This document shows positions 1 through 10,861 of a DNA stretch of 19,060 bases, piece by piece. The position numbers and the translations under genes were made by a program. The stretch's first letter is position 1, and each line of letters begins with the position of its first letter. The DNA lies in NCBI GenBank assembly GCA_049421025.1, contig JBMSMG010000030.1, positions 1 through 19,060 of the forward strand, written 5' to 3'. The notes under the pieces are model-generated. The model ran no database searches, was not told the DNA's origin, and was given only the letters and a program-made list of their open reading frames with translations. This stretch comes from RGUW01 sp049421025. Its GTDB lineage: Bacteria > Cyanobacteriota > Cyanobacteriia > PCC-6307 > Cyanobiaceae.

Positions 1-1934
1 TTCTTGGCGCTGCGGGCCTTCTTGATCGACAGACCGGGAGCGAACTTGACGATGCCACCGGTCTGGGTGCGGAAGCGATCGTCGGCCAGCTCGGCAATCA
101 CCTCACCACTGCCGATCTTGCTGCCGGGAGCGGTGTTGAGCCGGTAGCGGATGTTGTCCTTGCCCTCGAGGTGCCAGATCTCACCGGAGTGGGTGGATTC
201 ACCAACCAGCTTGCAGTCCTTGAGGGTGAGGCTGGAGGTGACGATCTGCACTTCGCGCGAGTCACCGGCCGATTCACGCAGGCGCACAGCACCGCCGTAT
301 TCGCTGACCAACCGGCTTTCAGCCAGCACTTCGCCGGTTTTGACCGCCTTGTTGCCCTTGACCACAGGCAGGGCATTGGGCGGCAGGTTGTAGACATCGC
401 CGCTGAACACCCACAGACGGCCAAGACGCTGCGCCTTGAGGGTGATGTTGCCCTGACGGTCGGTGACCTCTTTGGGTTGAATGGCCTCTTCGTAGCGGAC
501 CTGACCAGCCAGATCGCAGATCACGTCTTTGGTGGCCTTTTCAACGCTCTTCTTGACCGCAGCCCCGCTCGAGATCTGGGCCAAGATGATGTCGTTGGCA
601 ACGCTGTCGCCGTCGCCCACAAACAGAATTGAGCCGTTGGTGATGTCGAGCTTCTGGGGCTTGCCCTTGCCGCTCGGCTTGAGCGTCAGGCTGAAGTCGG
701 TCTCAGCAATCTGCGCTTCCACACCATGGGGAGTGCGGTAGGGACGCACGCGGGCCTTGGCGCCGAACTCAACGACACCATCGACCTGTGAACGCACCAC
801 GCCGGTTTCGGCCGTCGACACACCACCGGTGTGGAAGGTACGCATGGTGAGCTGGGTGCCCGGTTCACCGATCGACTGCGCCGCAACGATGCCGACCGCT
901 TCGCCCAGATCGACCAGTTCGTTATGGGCCAGGGCCCAGCCGTAGCACTTGCGGCAGACCGAACGTGACGCTTCGCAGGTGAGCGGCGAGCGCACCACCA
1001 CGGTCTTGACGCCGGCGGCTTCGATCTGGCGGCTCAGGGGAGCATCGATCTCACCATCGCGTGCGACGAGCACAGCACCATCGGCATCCAGCACAGGTTC
1101 AGCCGCCAGACGGCCGATCAGCTTGCTGGCGAACTTGCCCTTGTCGTCGGCGTCAATGGGAATGCCACGGGTGGTGCCGCAGTCCTCCTCCCGCACGATC
1201 ACGTCCTGGGCGACGTCCACCAGACGGCGGGTCAGATAACCCGAGTCAGCAGTGCGCAACGCCGTGTCCACCAGGCCCTTGCGGGCGCCGTAGGAGCTGA
1301 TCACGTATTCGGTAACCGTGAGACCTTCGCGGAAGTTGGTGCGGATCGGAAGGTCGATGATTTCCCCTTGGGGGTTGGCCATCAGACCGCGCATGCCCAC
1401 CAGCTGACGCACCTGGGACATGTTTCCGCGGGCCCCGGAGTTGGCCATCATCCAGACCGAATTCAACGGATCGTTCTCGTTGAAATTGCGGCGCACCGCT
1501 GCCACCAGACGCTCGTTGGTCTCGGTCCAGGTGTCGATCACCTTGGTGTGGCGCTCCACCTCGGTGATTTCGCCGAGGCGATAACGCTCTTCGGTTTCGG
1601 TGATCTGCTGCTCAGCTTCCTGCAGCAGTGCCGCCTTATCACCTGGAATGCGCAGGTCATCGACCGAGATCGATACCGCTGCCTGGGTGGCGTAGCGGAA
1701 GCCCAGATCCTTGAGATCGTCAGCCATCGACGCGGTCGCAGCCGTGCCGTGGTGCTTGTAGGCCCAGCCAACAAGATTGCGCAGAGCTTTCTTGTCGATC
1801 ACCCGATTGCGAAACGGCGGAGCCTGACGGCTCAGAGCCTTATTCGCCTGGGCCTGCGCCGCAGCGGCGGCGGCTTGTTCAGCGGCTTTCTTGCTGCCCT
1901 TCTTGCTGGTCTTCTTGGCGGGAGTGGCGGTCAT
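1..1934 (-). CDS. rpoC2: RNA polymerase subunit beta' (RpoC2), N-terminal part, runs off left edge
   Basis: C-terminal half of the split cyanobacterial beta-prime subunit; with RpoC1, RpoB, alpha and omega it forms the transcribing enzyme. The ATG is at 1934, 52 bases after the rpoC1 stop. 644 codons are visible of a protein usually about 1300-1400 long. Residues 1 to about 45 are Lys/Ala-rich and probably disordered. The bridge-helix stretch NSGARGNMSQVRQL begins near residue 165. Zinc-site cysteines are C252, C320, C327 and C330 (the latter three in CEASRSVCRKC). The first half of the trigger loop, MRTFHTGG, is at 364-371. Everything after that looks like beta-rich repeats, which fits the large SI3 insertion that splits the trigger loop in cyanobacteria, so the frame leaves the window inside SI3. 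No frameshift seen. The upstream base context lacks a Shine-Dalgarno, so translation may depend on the preceding gene. Confidence 0.97.
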   Translation of the reverse strand, partial: MTATPAKKTSKKGSKKAAEQAAAAAAQAQANKALSRQAPPFRNRVIDKKALRNLVGWAYKHHGTAATASMADDLKDLGFRYATQAAVSISVDDLRIPGDKAALLQEAEQQITETEERYRLGEITEVERHTKVIDTWTETNERLVAAVRRNFNENDPLNSVWMMANSGARGNMSQVRQLVGMRGLMANPQGEIIDLPIRTNFREGLTVTEYVISSYGARKGLVDTALRTADSGYLTRRLVDVAQDVIVREEDCGTTRGIPIDADDKGKFASKLIGRLAAEPVLDADGAVLVARDGEIDAPLSRQIEAAGVKTVVVRSPLTCEASRSVCRKCYGWALAHNELVDLGEAVGIVAAQSIGEPGTQLTMRTFHTGGVSTAETGVVRSQVDGVVEFGAKARVRPYRTPHGVEAQIAETDFSLTLKPSGKGKPQKLDITNGSILFVGDGDSVANDIILAQISSGAAVKKSVEKATKDVICDLAGQVRYEEAIQPKEVTDRQGNITLKAQRLGRLWVFSGDVYNLPPNALPVVKGNKAVKTGEVLAESRLVSEYGGAVRLRESAGDSREVQIVTSSLTLKDCKLVGESTHSGEIWHLEGKDNIRYRLNTAPGSKIGSGEVIAELADDRFRTQTGGIVKFAPGLSIKKARSAK

Positions 1935-1986
1935 GGCTGCGGGCTAATGGGTGGAGCGATGGGTATGAAGAACGTTCTGCCGGGTC

Positions 1987-3891
1987 TCAGGTGGCAGCCA
2001 CGGCGTCAATGATCGTGTGGTTGATCACCACCCGTCCCACTGTCGTGAGCAGGTAGCGGCTGATCAAGCCACCGTCCTCATCGAGACGATCACGGCGATA
2101 CAGCCACTGCTCAATGCGCGTGCCATCGCTGAGGGTCTCGCTCTTGACGGGTTCTGTTGCTTCACCCTCGGTGTCGACCTCGCCGTTGAAACGCACCCAG
2201 AGCCAGTCATGCAGACCGAGGTGCTTTTCCTCAAAGGCTGCAATGACATCGTCAAGGCTGGCGAACGTGCGGCTGCGATCACCAAATTCAGGTTTGACAC
2301 TGCCGGGCTGCTCGGCGGTGAGGTAATAGGCCCCCAGCACCATGTCCTGCGACGGGGTGATGATCGGCTCACCGGTGGCCGGCGAGAGGATGTTGTTGCT
2401 CGCCAGCATCAGCATGCGGGCTTCGGTCTGGGCTTCAATCGCCAGAGGCACGTGCACGGCCATCTGGTCACCGTCAAAGTCGGCGTTGAAGGCAGGGCAG
2501 ACCAGCGGGTGCAGCTGAATGGCGCGGCCGTCGACCAGCTTTGGTTCAAAGGCCTGAATGCCCAAGCGGTGCAGCGTCGGGGCACGGTTCAGCAGGATCG
2601 GATGACCTTCGATCACCTCCTGAAGCACCTGCATCACCTCATCGTCGGCGCGCTGAATCAGCTTTTTGGCAGCCTTGATGTTGTTGACGATGTTCTGGCG
2701 AATCAGGCGGTGAATGACGAACGGCTGGAACAGCTCGATCGCCATTTCCTTGGGCAGACCGCACTGGTGCATCTTGAGCTTGGGGCCCACGACGATGACC
2801 GAGCGGCCTGAGTAGTCGACCCGCTTACCGAGCAGGTTCTGGCGGAAACGACCCTGCTTGCCCTCGATGATGTCGCTGAGCGACTTGAGCGCACGGTTGT
2901 TGGCACCCACCACGGTGCGTCCGCGGCGGCCGTTGTCGATCAGGGCATCGACAGCCTCTTGCAACATGCGTTTTTCGTTACGCACGATGATCTCGGGCGC
3001 CAGGATCTCCTGCAGCCGCGCCAAGCGGTTGTTGCGGTTGATCACCCGGCGGTAGAGGTCGTTGAGATCGCTGGTGGCGAAGCGTCCACCATCGAGCTGC
3101 ACCATGGGGCGCAGATCCGGTGGAATCACCGGAATCACATCGAGCACCATCCACTCGGGACGGGCATTGGTGGCGACAAAGTTGTCGATCACACGCAGAC
3201 GCTTGATCAGCTTGGCCCGCTTCTGCCCTTTGCTGGCCGCGATCTCCTCGCGCAGCTGATCACCGATCTCCTGAAGATCGAGGTCTTCAAGCAGCTGTTT
3301 GAGGGCCTCGGCACCGATGCCGACAACCGGCTCGTTTTCGATATCGGAATCTTCGGCGTAGATCTGATCTTCGATCTCAAGCCACTCGTCTTCAGTGAGC
3401 AGCTGCTTGTAGGTCAGGTCCTTGTGATCGCCTGGATCAAGGACGACATAGCAGTTGAAATAGACGATCTGCTCGACATCGCGCAGGGGCATGTCCAGCA
3501 GGATCGCCACATAGCTCGGGATGCCCTTGAGATACCAGACGTGGCTGACAGGAGCCGCCAGCTTGATGAAGCCCATGCGGTGACGGCGCACGCGGCTCTC
3601 GGTCACCTCAACGCCGCAGCGCTCACAAACGATGCCGCGGTGACGCACCCGCTTGTACTTGCCGCAGTGGCATTCCCAATCCTTGGAGGGACCAAAGATC
3701 TTTTCGCAGAACAGCCCGTCCATCTCGGGCTTGAGCGTGCGGTAGTTGATGGTCTCCGGCTTGGTGACCTCGCCCACCACCTGCCCATTGGGCAGGGTGC
3801 GTTGCCCCCACTGCATGATCCGCTCGGGGGATGCGAGCGTGATCTTGACGTAGTCGAAGTGGTTTTCGGTGCGGAGGTTGCTGTTGGACAT
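1987..3891 (-). CDS. rpoC1: RNA polymerase subunit gamma (RpoC1)
   Basis: N-terminal half of beta-prime, separate in cyanobacteria and plastids; 634 residues, the usual length. The N-terminal zinc ribbon is intact (C74, C76, C89, C92 in CHCGKYKRVRHRGIVCERC). The catalytic magnesium motif NADFDGD is at 469-475, with aspartates 471, 473 and 475. The region with LNRAPTLHRLGIQAF just before it is the standard double-psi barrel context. Start ATG at 3891 gives the family N terminus. It lies 91 bases after the rpoB stop; that spacer holds a small hairpin (GCCTG/CAGGC, 3942-3955). The downstream gene rpoC2 starts 52 bases on, so all three are presumably one transcript. Nothing is missing or odd. Confidence 0.98.
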   Translation of the reverse strand: MSNSNLRTENHFDYVKITLASPERIMQWGQRTLPNGQVVGEVTKPETINYRTLKPEMDGLFCEKIFGPSKDWECHCGKYKRVRHRGIVCERCGVEVTESRVRRHRMGFIKLAAPVSHVWYLKGIPSYVAILLDMPLRDVEQIVYFNCYVVLDPGDHKDLTYKQLLTEDEWLEIEDQIYAEDSDIENEPVVGIGAEALKQLLEDLDLQEIGDQLREEIAASKGQKRAKLIKRLRVIDNFVATNARPEWMVLDVIPVIPPDLRPMVQLDGGRFATSDLNDLYRRVINRNNRLARLQEILAPEIIVRNEKRMLQEAVDALIDNGRRGRTVVGANNRALKSLSDIIEGKQGRFRQNLLGKRVDYSGRSVIVVGPKLKMHQCGLPKEMAIELFQPFVIHRLIRQNIVNNIKAAKKLIQRADDEVMQVLQEVIEGHPILLNRAPTLHRLGIQAFEPKLVDGRAIQLHPLVCPAFNADFDGDQMAVHVPLAIEAQTEARMLMLASNNILSPATGEPIITPSQDMVLGAYYLTAEQPGSVKPEFGDRSRTFASLDDVIAAFEEKHLGLHDWLWVRFNGEVDTEGEATEPVKSETLSDGTRIEQWLYRRDRLDEDGGLISRYLLTTVGRVVINHTIIDAVAAT

Positions 3892-3982
3892 CGGCTGGCG
3901 GCGCTCGCGGCGATCGAAAGGGGTAAAGGGATAACGGGGCTGCCTGGTGGCAGGCCGTGATCAGTTAGCGATCAATCAACAC

Positions 3983-7273
<3,291 letters not shown>

Positions 7274-7487
7274 GCGGTGAACCTGCAGGAACGGGTTGGA
7301 TTGGGTTGTTCAGACTGGCCAGTCACCAGGGGCCCTCAGACCTGGAAGCAAGGAAAGAGAATGGACAGCGCACGACCACTCCACCCGCAGGGGGAGCAGC
7401 AGCAGCGCAGGCTCTCTCTATCCAGCTCGCTTCAAGGCTGTAGGCGTGGTCAACAAGGATCGCTTCAGCGTCCAGGCCAATGGAACA
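7274..7487 (-). promoter_or_regulatory. tatD-rpoB intergenic leader, possible rpoB promoter and palindrome
   Basis: 214 non-coding bases precede rpoB. On the minus strand a TATGAT box (7487-7492) overlaps the tatD stop codon. The best -35-like sequence 16 bases further upstream (TTTGGC, 7509-7514) is poor, so this is only a candidate promoter; it would give a 5' leader of about 200 bases. Closer to rpoB there is a perfect 12-base palindrome GACTGGCCAGTC (7313-7324) next to a CCAGG/CCTGG inverted repeat. A run of GCTGCTGCTGCT occurs in the middle. No reading frame of note lies here on the minus strand. Function is inferred from position only. Confidence 0.3.
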
Positions 7488-8330
7488 TCATACATTGTGA
7501 AGTGGCAGGCCAAACAGCGCTGCCGCGTTGCGGGTGCTGGTAAGGGCTACCTCCTGGAGGGTCTCGCCACGCAGCTCAGCCACCCTCTCGGCAACGGCCG
7601 CCACGTACGAAGGTTCATTGCGCTTGCCCCGGCGCGGCACCGGCGCCAGAAATGGGCAGTCGGTCTCGATGAGGTAACGCTCAGCAGGCACCTGCTGCGC
7701 GCAGACATGGGTGTCAGTTGCTTTGGGGAAGGTCACCACACCACTGAAGCTGATGTAAAAACCCAGCTCCAAGAAAGCAGCCATCTCATCAGGGGTGCCC
7801 CCCCAGCAATGCATCACCCCGCGCGGACAGCTGCCGCGAACGGCGCGCTGAGCCAACAGCTCCAGCATCGGCTCAGCCGCATCGCGGCAGTGAACGATGA
7901 CTGGCAAATCAAGCTCGCAAGCCAAATCGAGCTGGGGCTCCAACACCGAGAGCTGCTCATCGAGGTTGGTGTCGCGAAACAGATCAAGGCCCAGCTCCCC
8001 AATCGCGACAACGCGCTGATCTGCCAGGGCTGCTTCGCGCAGAACCTGTTGGGTGGCTGGTTGCCAGTGCTGGGTATCGAGGGGATGAACCCCAACCGAA
8101 TAACGCAGCTCTTCAAAGCGGTCAGCCAGGGCGCGGATGGCCGGAATCTCGCCGGGCTCAACGCAGGCGTGGACGAGTGCCACGACCCCCGCCTGACGCC
8201 AGCGATCGACGACGTCATCGAGATCCGCATCGAAATTGCGGAACACAATGTGGCAATGGGAATCAATCAGGGGAGCCGTTGGGCCCGCCCCTGAAACCGC
8301 ATCAGCCATTGGGGCGATGGACGGCGACAT
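7488..8330 (-). CDS. tatD: TatD-family metal-dependent hydrolase (DNase-like)
   Basis: TIM-barrel metallohydrolase of the TatD/YcfH family, whose members act as metal-dependent deoxyribonucleases; the in vivo substrate in cyanobacteria is not known to me. 280 residues. The metal ligands are all present: H25 and H27 in IDSHCHI, E112 in GELGLD, H147 in VIVHCRD, H174 in VMHCWGG and D224 in IETDCPFLAP. ATG at 8330 is chosen because it follows the rpsT stop by 30 bases with a GGAG ten bases upstream. ATG at 8309 (residue 8) is equally possible, since the first 20 residues are not conserved family sequence. The gene sits between rpsT and rpoB, an order I recall from marine Synechococcus, and probably shares the rpsT transcript. 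Confidence 0.92.
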   Translation of the reverse strand: MSPSIAPMADAVSGAGPTAPLIDSHCHIVFRNFDADLDDVVDRWRQAGVVALVHACVEPGEIPAIRALADRFEELRYSVGVHPLDTQHWQPATQQVLREAALADQRVVAIGELGLDLFRDTNLDEQLSVLEPQLDLACELDLPVIVHCRDAAEPMLELLAQRAVRGSCPRGVMHCWGGTPDEMAAFLELGFYISFSGVVTFPKATDTHVCAQQVPAERYLIETDCPFLAPVPRRGKRNEPSYVAAVAERVAELRGETLQEVALTSTRNAAALFGLPLHNV

Positions 8331-8335
8331 GCCAA

Positions 8336-8352
8336 CTCAGCTCCAAGCTGAG
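8336..8352 (-). other. Perfect hairpin between rpsT and tatD
   Basis: The minus-strand RNA reads CTCAGCT TGG AGCTGAG: a perfect 7-base stem with a 3-base loop, filling most of the 30-base gap between the rpsT stop and the tatD start. There is no U-tract after it, so it is not a standard intrinsic terminator. It covers the only Shine-Dalgarno-like GGAG in front of tatD, so it could reduce tatD translation or stabilise or process the rpsT message. This role is inferred. Confidence 0.5.
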
Positions 8353-8360
8353 ACAACAGC

Positions 8361-8669
8361 TCAGGCCTTGGCGGCAGTGGCCGGCTCAACCGCCTTCTTA
8401 ACAGCAGCGCTGAGGCGCGACTTTTGATTGGCGCCGGTGTTGCGGTGCAGGACGCCGACCTTGACGGCCTTGTCGATCTTGCTGAAGGCAGCACTCATCG
8501 ATTGCTCAACCGCTGCCTTGGCATCGCTGCCGGGCTTTTGGCTGTAGGCGCTGCAGGCGCTGAAGCAGCGCTTCATCAACGTGCGCAAAGCCGACTTGTA
8601 GCTGCGGTTGCGCAGGCGGTTGCGCTCGGCGATCTCGATGCGCTTCTTCGAAGACTTGTTATTGGCCAC
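8361..8669 (-). CDS. rpsT: Small ribosomal subunit protein S20
   Basis: Binds 16S rRNA and helps assemble the 30S subunit. 102 residues, slightly longer than bacterial S20 generally, normal for cyanobacteria. The N terminus is the family signature, rich in Lys/Arg/Asn (ANNKSSKKRIEIAERNRLRN), followed by the helical AFSKIDKAVKVGVLHRNTG segment and KKAVEPATA end. The start codon is GTG at 8669, not ATG; it gives exactly the conserved N terminus. No Shine-Dalgarno precedes it. It is transcribed divergently from hisD across a 104-base gap and is the first gene of the block leading to tatD and rpoB. Confidence 0.96.
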   Translation of the reverse strand: MANNKSSKKRIEIAERNRLRNRSYKSALRTLMKRCFSACSAYSQKPGSDAKAAVEQSMSAAFSKIDKAVKVGVLHRNTGANQKSRLSAAVKKAVEPATAAKA

Positions 8670-8693
8670 AGGCGACTAGACGCGTTGCTCGGC

Positions 8694-8707
8694 AAACAAA
8701 GATCCTA
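8694..8707 (-). promoter_or_regulatory. Candidate promoter for rpsT
   Basis: On the minus strand the hexamer TAGGAT (8702-8707) matches a sigma-70-type -10 box and would place the start of transcription roughly 25 bases before the rpsT GTG. No good -35 hexamer stands 16-18 bases upstream. It lies in the short gap between divergent rpsT and hisD, where a promoter for each is needed. Confidence 0.35.
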
Positions 8708-8773
8708 CCCCCCAGGCGAACGGGTGATGGCTTGCGGCTTTAGCGTGCTGATCTCGCAGCAGCGCTGACCTGA

Positions 8774-10087
8774 ATGGTCGTCTCGCCCTCCACCAACACA
8801 ACGATCGCCTGCATGCTGGGCGGCGACGCCGCTGCCGCCCAGCTTGAGCGCATCGCCGCGCGCACCAGCGCCCAGCAGATGGTCGAGGCCGCCCAACGCG
8901 TCGAAGCCATCCTGCAGCAGGTGGCCCAACAGGGCGATCAGGCCCTGCTCGAGCTGAGCGAACGTTTTGATGGGGTGCGGCCCGATCCATTGCGCATTCC
9001 GCAGGAGCAGCTGGCCGCAGCCTGGGAGGCCACCGAGCCTGAGCTGCAACAGGCCTTGCAGCTGGCCCACACGCGGATTCAGGACTTTCATCGGCGGCAG
9101 ATGCCGGCCGACCTGCTGCTTAGCGGTCCCCACGGCGAGCGTCTTGGACGCCGCTGGCGCCCGGTCGAGCGCGCCGGTCTCTATGTGCCTGGGGGCCGGG
9201 CGGCCTACCCAAGCACGGTGCTGATGAACGCCGTGCCAGCCCAGGTCGCCGGGGTCAAGCGTCTGGTGATGGTCACGCCGCCCGGTCCCCAGGGCCTGCC
9301 CAACCCCACAGTGATGGCTGCCGCCCACCTGGCCGGCGTTCAGGAGCTCTACCGGGTGGGCGGAGCTCAGGCCATTGCGGCTCTGGCCTACGGAACTGAA
9401 TCGATTCCGCGGGTCGATGTGATCAGCGGACCGGGAAATCTCTACGTGACTCTGGCCAAAAAAGCGGTCTACGGAAGGGTCTCCATCGATTCGTTGGCCG
9501 GGCCCAGCGAAGTTCTGGTCATTGCCGATGCCGGAGCCAAGGCTGAGCTGGTGGCCGCCGACCTGCTGGCGCAGGCCGAACATGACCCCCTGGCTGCGGC
9601 GATCCTGCTAACCACCAGCGCTGAGCTGGCCGCAGCGGTGCCGCTCGAGATTGAGCGGCAGCTGCAGGGCCACCCGCGCGCCGCAATCACCCGTCAGGCC
9701 ATTGGCGACTGGGGGCTGATCGTGATCTGCCGCGATCTTCAGGAGGCTGCAGCCCTGAGTGATCGCTTTGCCCCCGAGCACCTCGAGCTGATGGTTGAAG
9801 ACCCTGAAGCGCTGGCAGAGCAGATTCACCACGCGGGCGCCATCTTCATGGGTCCCCACACGCCAGAGGCCGTTGGTGATTACCTTGCCGGGCCCAACCA
9901 CACCCTGCCCACCAGCGGGACAGCCCGCTTTGCCGGGGCGCTGAGCGTCGAAACCTTCTTAAGGCACACCAGCCTGATCCGCTTTAACCGCGAAGCCCTG
10001 GAGGCCACCGGCGATGCGGTGATCGCCCTGGCCGACAGCGAAGGCCTTCACAGCCACGCCGAATCGGTACGCCTTCGCCTGCGCTGA
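8774..10087 (+). CDS. hisD: Histidinol dehydrogenase
   Basis: Catalyses the last two oxidations of histidine biosynthesis, L-histidinol to L-histidine with two NAD+. 437 residues, standard. Zinc ligands match the family: Q267 and H270 in QAEHD, D369 in GDYLAGPNHT, and H428 in LHSHAESV. The catalytic Glu-His pair is E335-H336 in PEHLELM. Cofactor and substrate regions such as YVPGGRAAYPSTVLMNA and SGPGNLYVTLAKK are intact. ATG at 8774 is used; no Shine-Dalgarno is visible, and the first ~10 residues are not conserved, so a start slightly downstream (the ATG at 8813) cannot be excluded. It stands alone, as his genes are usually scattered in cyanobacteria, and converges on rpiA. Confidence 0.97.
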   Translation: MVVSPSTNTTIACMLGGDAAAAQLERIAARTSAQQMVEAAQRVEAILQQVAQQGDQALLELSERFDGVRPDPLRIPQEQLAAAWEATEPELQQALQLAHTRIQDFHRRQMPADLLLSGPHGERLGRRWRPVERAGLYVPGGRAAYPSTVLMNAVPAQVAGVKRLVMVTPPGPQGLPNPTVMAAAHLAGVQELYRVGGAQAIAALAYGTESIPRVDVISGPGNLYVTLAKKAVYGRVSIDSLAGPSEVLVIADAGAKAELVAADLLAQAEHDPLAAAILLTTSAELAAAVPLEIERQLQGHPRAAITRQAIGDWGLIVICRDLQEAAALSDRFAPEHLELMVEDPEALAEQIHHAGAIFMGPHTPEAVGDYLAGPNHTLPTSGTARFAGALSVETFLRHTSLIRFNREALEATGDAVIALADSEGLHSHAESVRLRLR

Positions 10088-10115
10088 GCCCGCTGCAGCC
10101 AACGTGGCTCAGCGC
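10081..10115. terminator. Bidirectional inverted repeat spanning the hisD and rpiA stop codons
   Basis: Perfect 10-base arms GCGCTGAGCC (10081-10090) and GGCTCAGCGC (10106-10115) with a 15-base loop. Each arm holds one stop codon: TGA of hisD at 10085-10087 and TGA of rpiA at 10109-10111 on the other strand. Both genes therefore end CGC TGA GCC. The position between convergent genes suggests transcript-end formation in both directions. There is no U-tract, so efficiency as an intrinsic terminator is uncertain. Confidence 0.55.
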
Positions 10116-10822
10116 TTCACCAGATCGCGCACAGCGGCAATGCCACCAGAGATCTCGCCGACGAGCACCTGATCGCTCAGGTTGACGAACAGTCCGTTCT
10201 CGAGCACCCCTGGGATGTTGTTGATGTCCTTCTCCAGGCTGACTGGATCGCTGATGCCACCAGAAAATTGGACATCCAGCACCAAATTGCCCTGGTCGGT
10301 GACCACAGGGCCAGCCTTTTTGAGCGCCATGCGCAACTGGGCATCGCCGCCCATGGCGCGCAGCTGAGCCTGGACCTGTCGCCAGGCCCCCGGCAGCACC
10401 TCGACAGGCAGCAGAAAACCCAGATTGAGCGTGTCAACCAACTTGGTTGAATCGACGACCACGACAAAGCGCTTGGCGCGCACGGCCACCAGTTTTTCTT
10501 GCACGTGACAAGCGCCGCCACCTTTGATCAACTGAAACGAAGGATCGACCTCATCGGCGCCATCAATCGCCAGGTCAATGCGATCCACGGCGTTGAGGCT
10601 CTGCAGCGGAATGCCCAGCTCAGCAGCCAGCACCTCGCCCTGAAACGAGGTGGTGACACCGGTGATGTCGCTCAGCTCACCGCTCTTGAGCTTGGCCCCG
10701 AGGGCCTGAATCATCAGTGCTGCAGTGGAACCTGAGCCCAGGCCCACCACCATGCCGCTCTGAATCTGCTCTGTGGCGGCCATGGCCACAGCCTGCTTCA
10801 TCTGGTCTTGCAGATCAGCCAT
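10109..10822 (-). CDS. rpiA: Ribose-5-phosphate isomerase A
   Basis: Interconverts ribose 5-phosphate and ribulose 5-phosphate, serving both the pentose phosphate pathway and the Calvin cycle in a phototroph. 237 residues, normal for the family. Visible motifs: phosphate-binding GLGSGST at 27-33, DGADEVD at 87-93 with the active-site aspartates, K100 and the catalytic E109 in KGGGACHVQEK, and DSTKLVD near 124-130. ATG at 10822. It lies 39 bases downstream of the htrA-like gene on the same strand, so co-transcription is possible, and it ends 21 bases from convergent hisD. Confidence 0.97.
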   Translation of the reverse strand: MADLQDQMKQAVAMAATEQIQSGMVVGLGSGSTAALMIQALGAKLKSGELSDITGVTTSFQGEVLAAELGIPLQSLNAVDRIDLAIDGADEVDPSFQLIKGGGACHVQEKLVAVRAKRFVVVVDSTKLVDTLNLGFLLPVEVLPGAWRQVQAQLRAMGGDAQLRMALKKAGPVVTDQGNLVLDVQFSGGISDPVSLEKDINNIPGVLENGLFVNLSDQVLVGEISGGIAAVRDLVKR

Positions 10823-10861
10823 TTCAGCTTGGTCGGGGTCGCGACCGTAGCAAGGGCAGGC

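Noticed and set aside
1969..1978. Palindrome AGAACGTTCT in the rpoC2-rpoC1 spacer as an operator
   Set aside because: Ten bases inside an operon spacer, with no nearby promoter; chance is a sufficient explanation.
7296..8294. 332-codon plus-strand frame across the rpoB leader and tatD
   Set aside because: It runs antisense to tatD, whose metal ligands are all conserved, and shows no family features.
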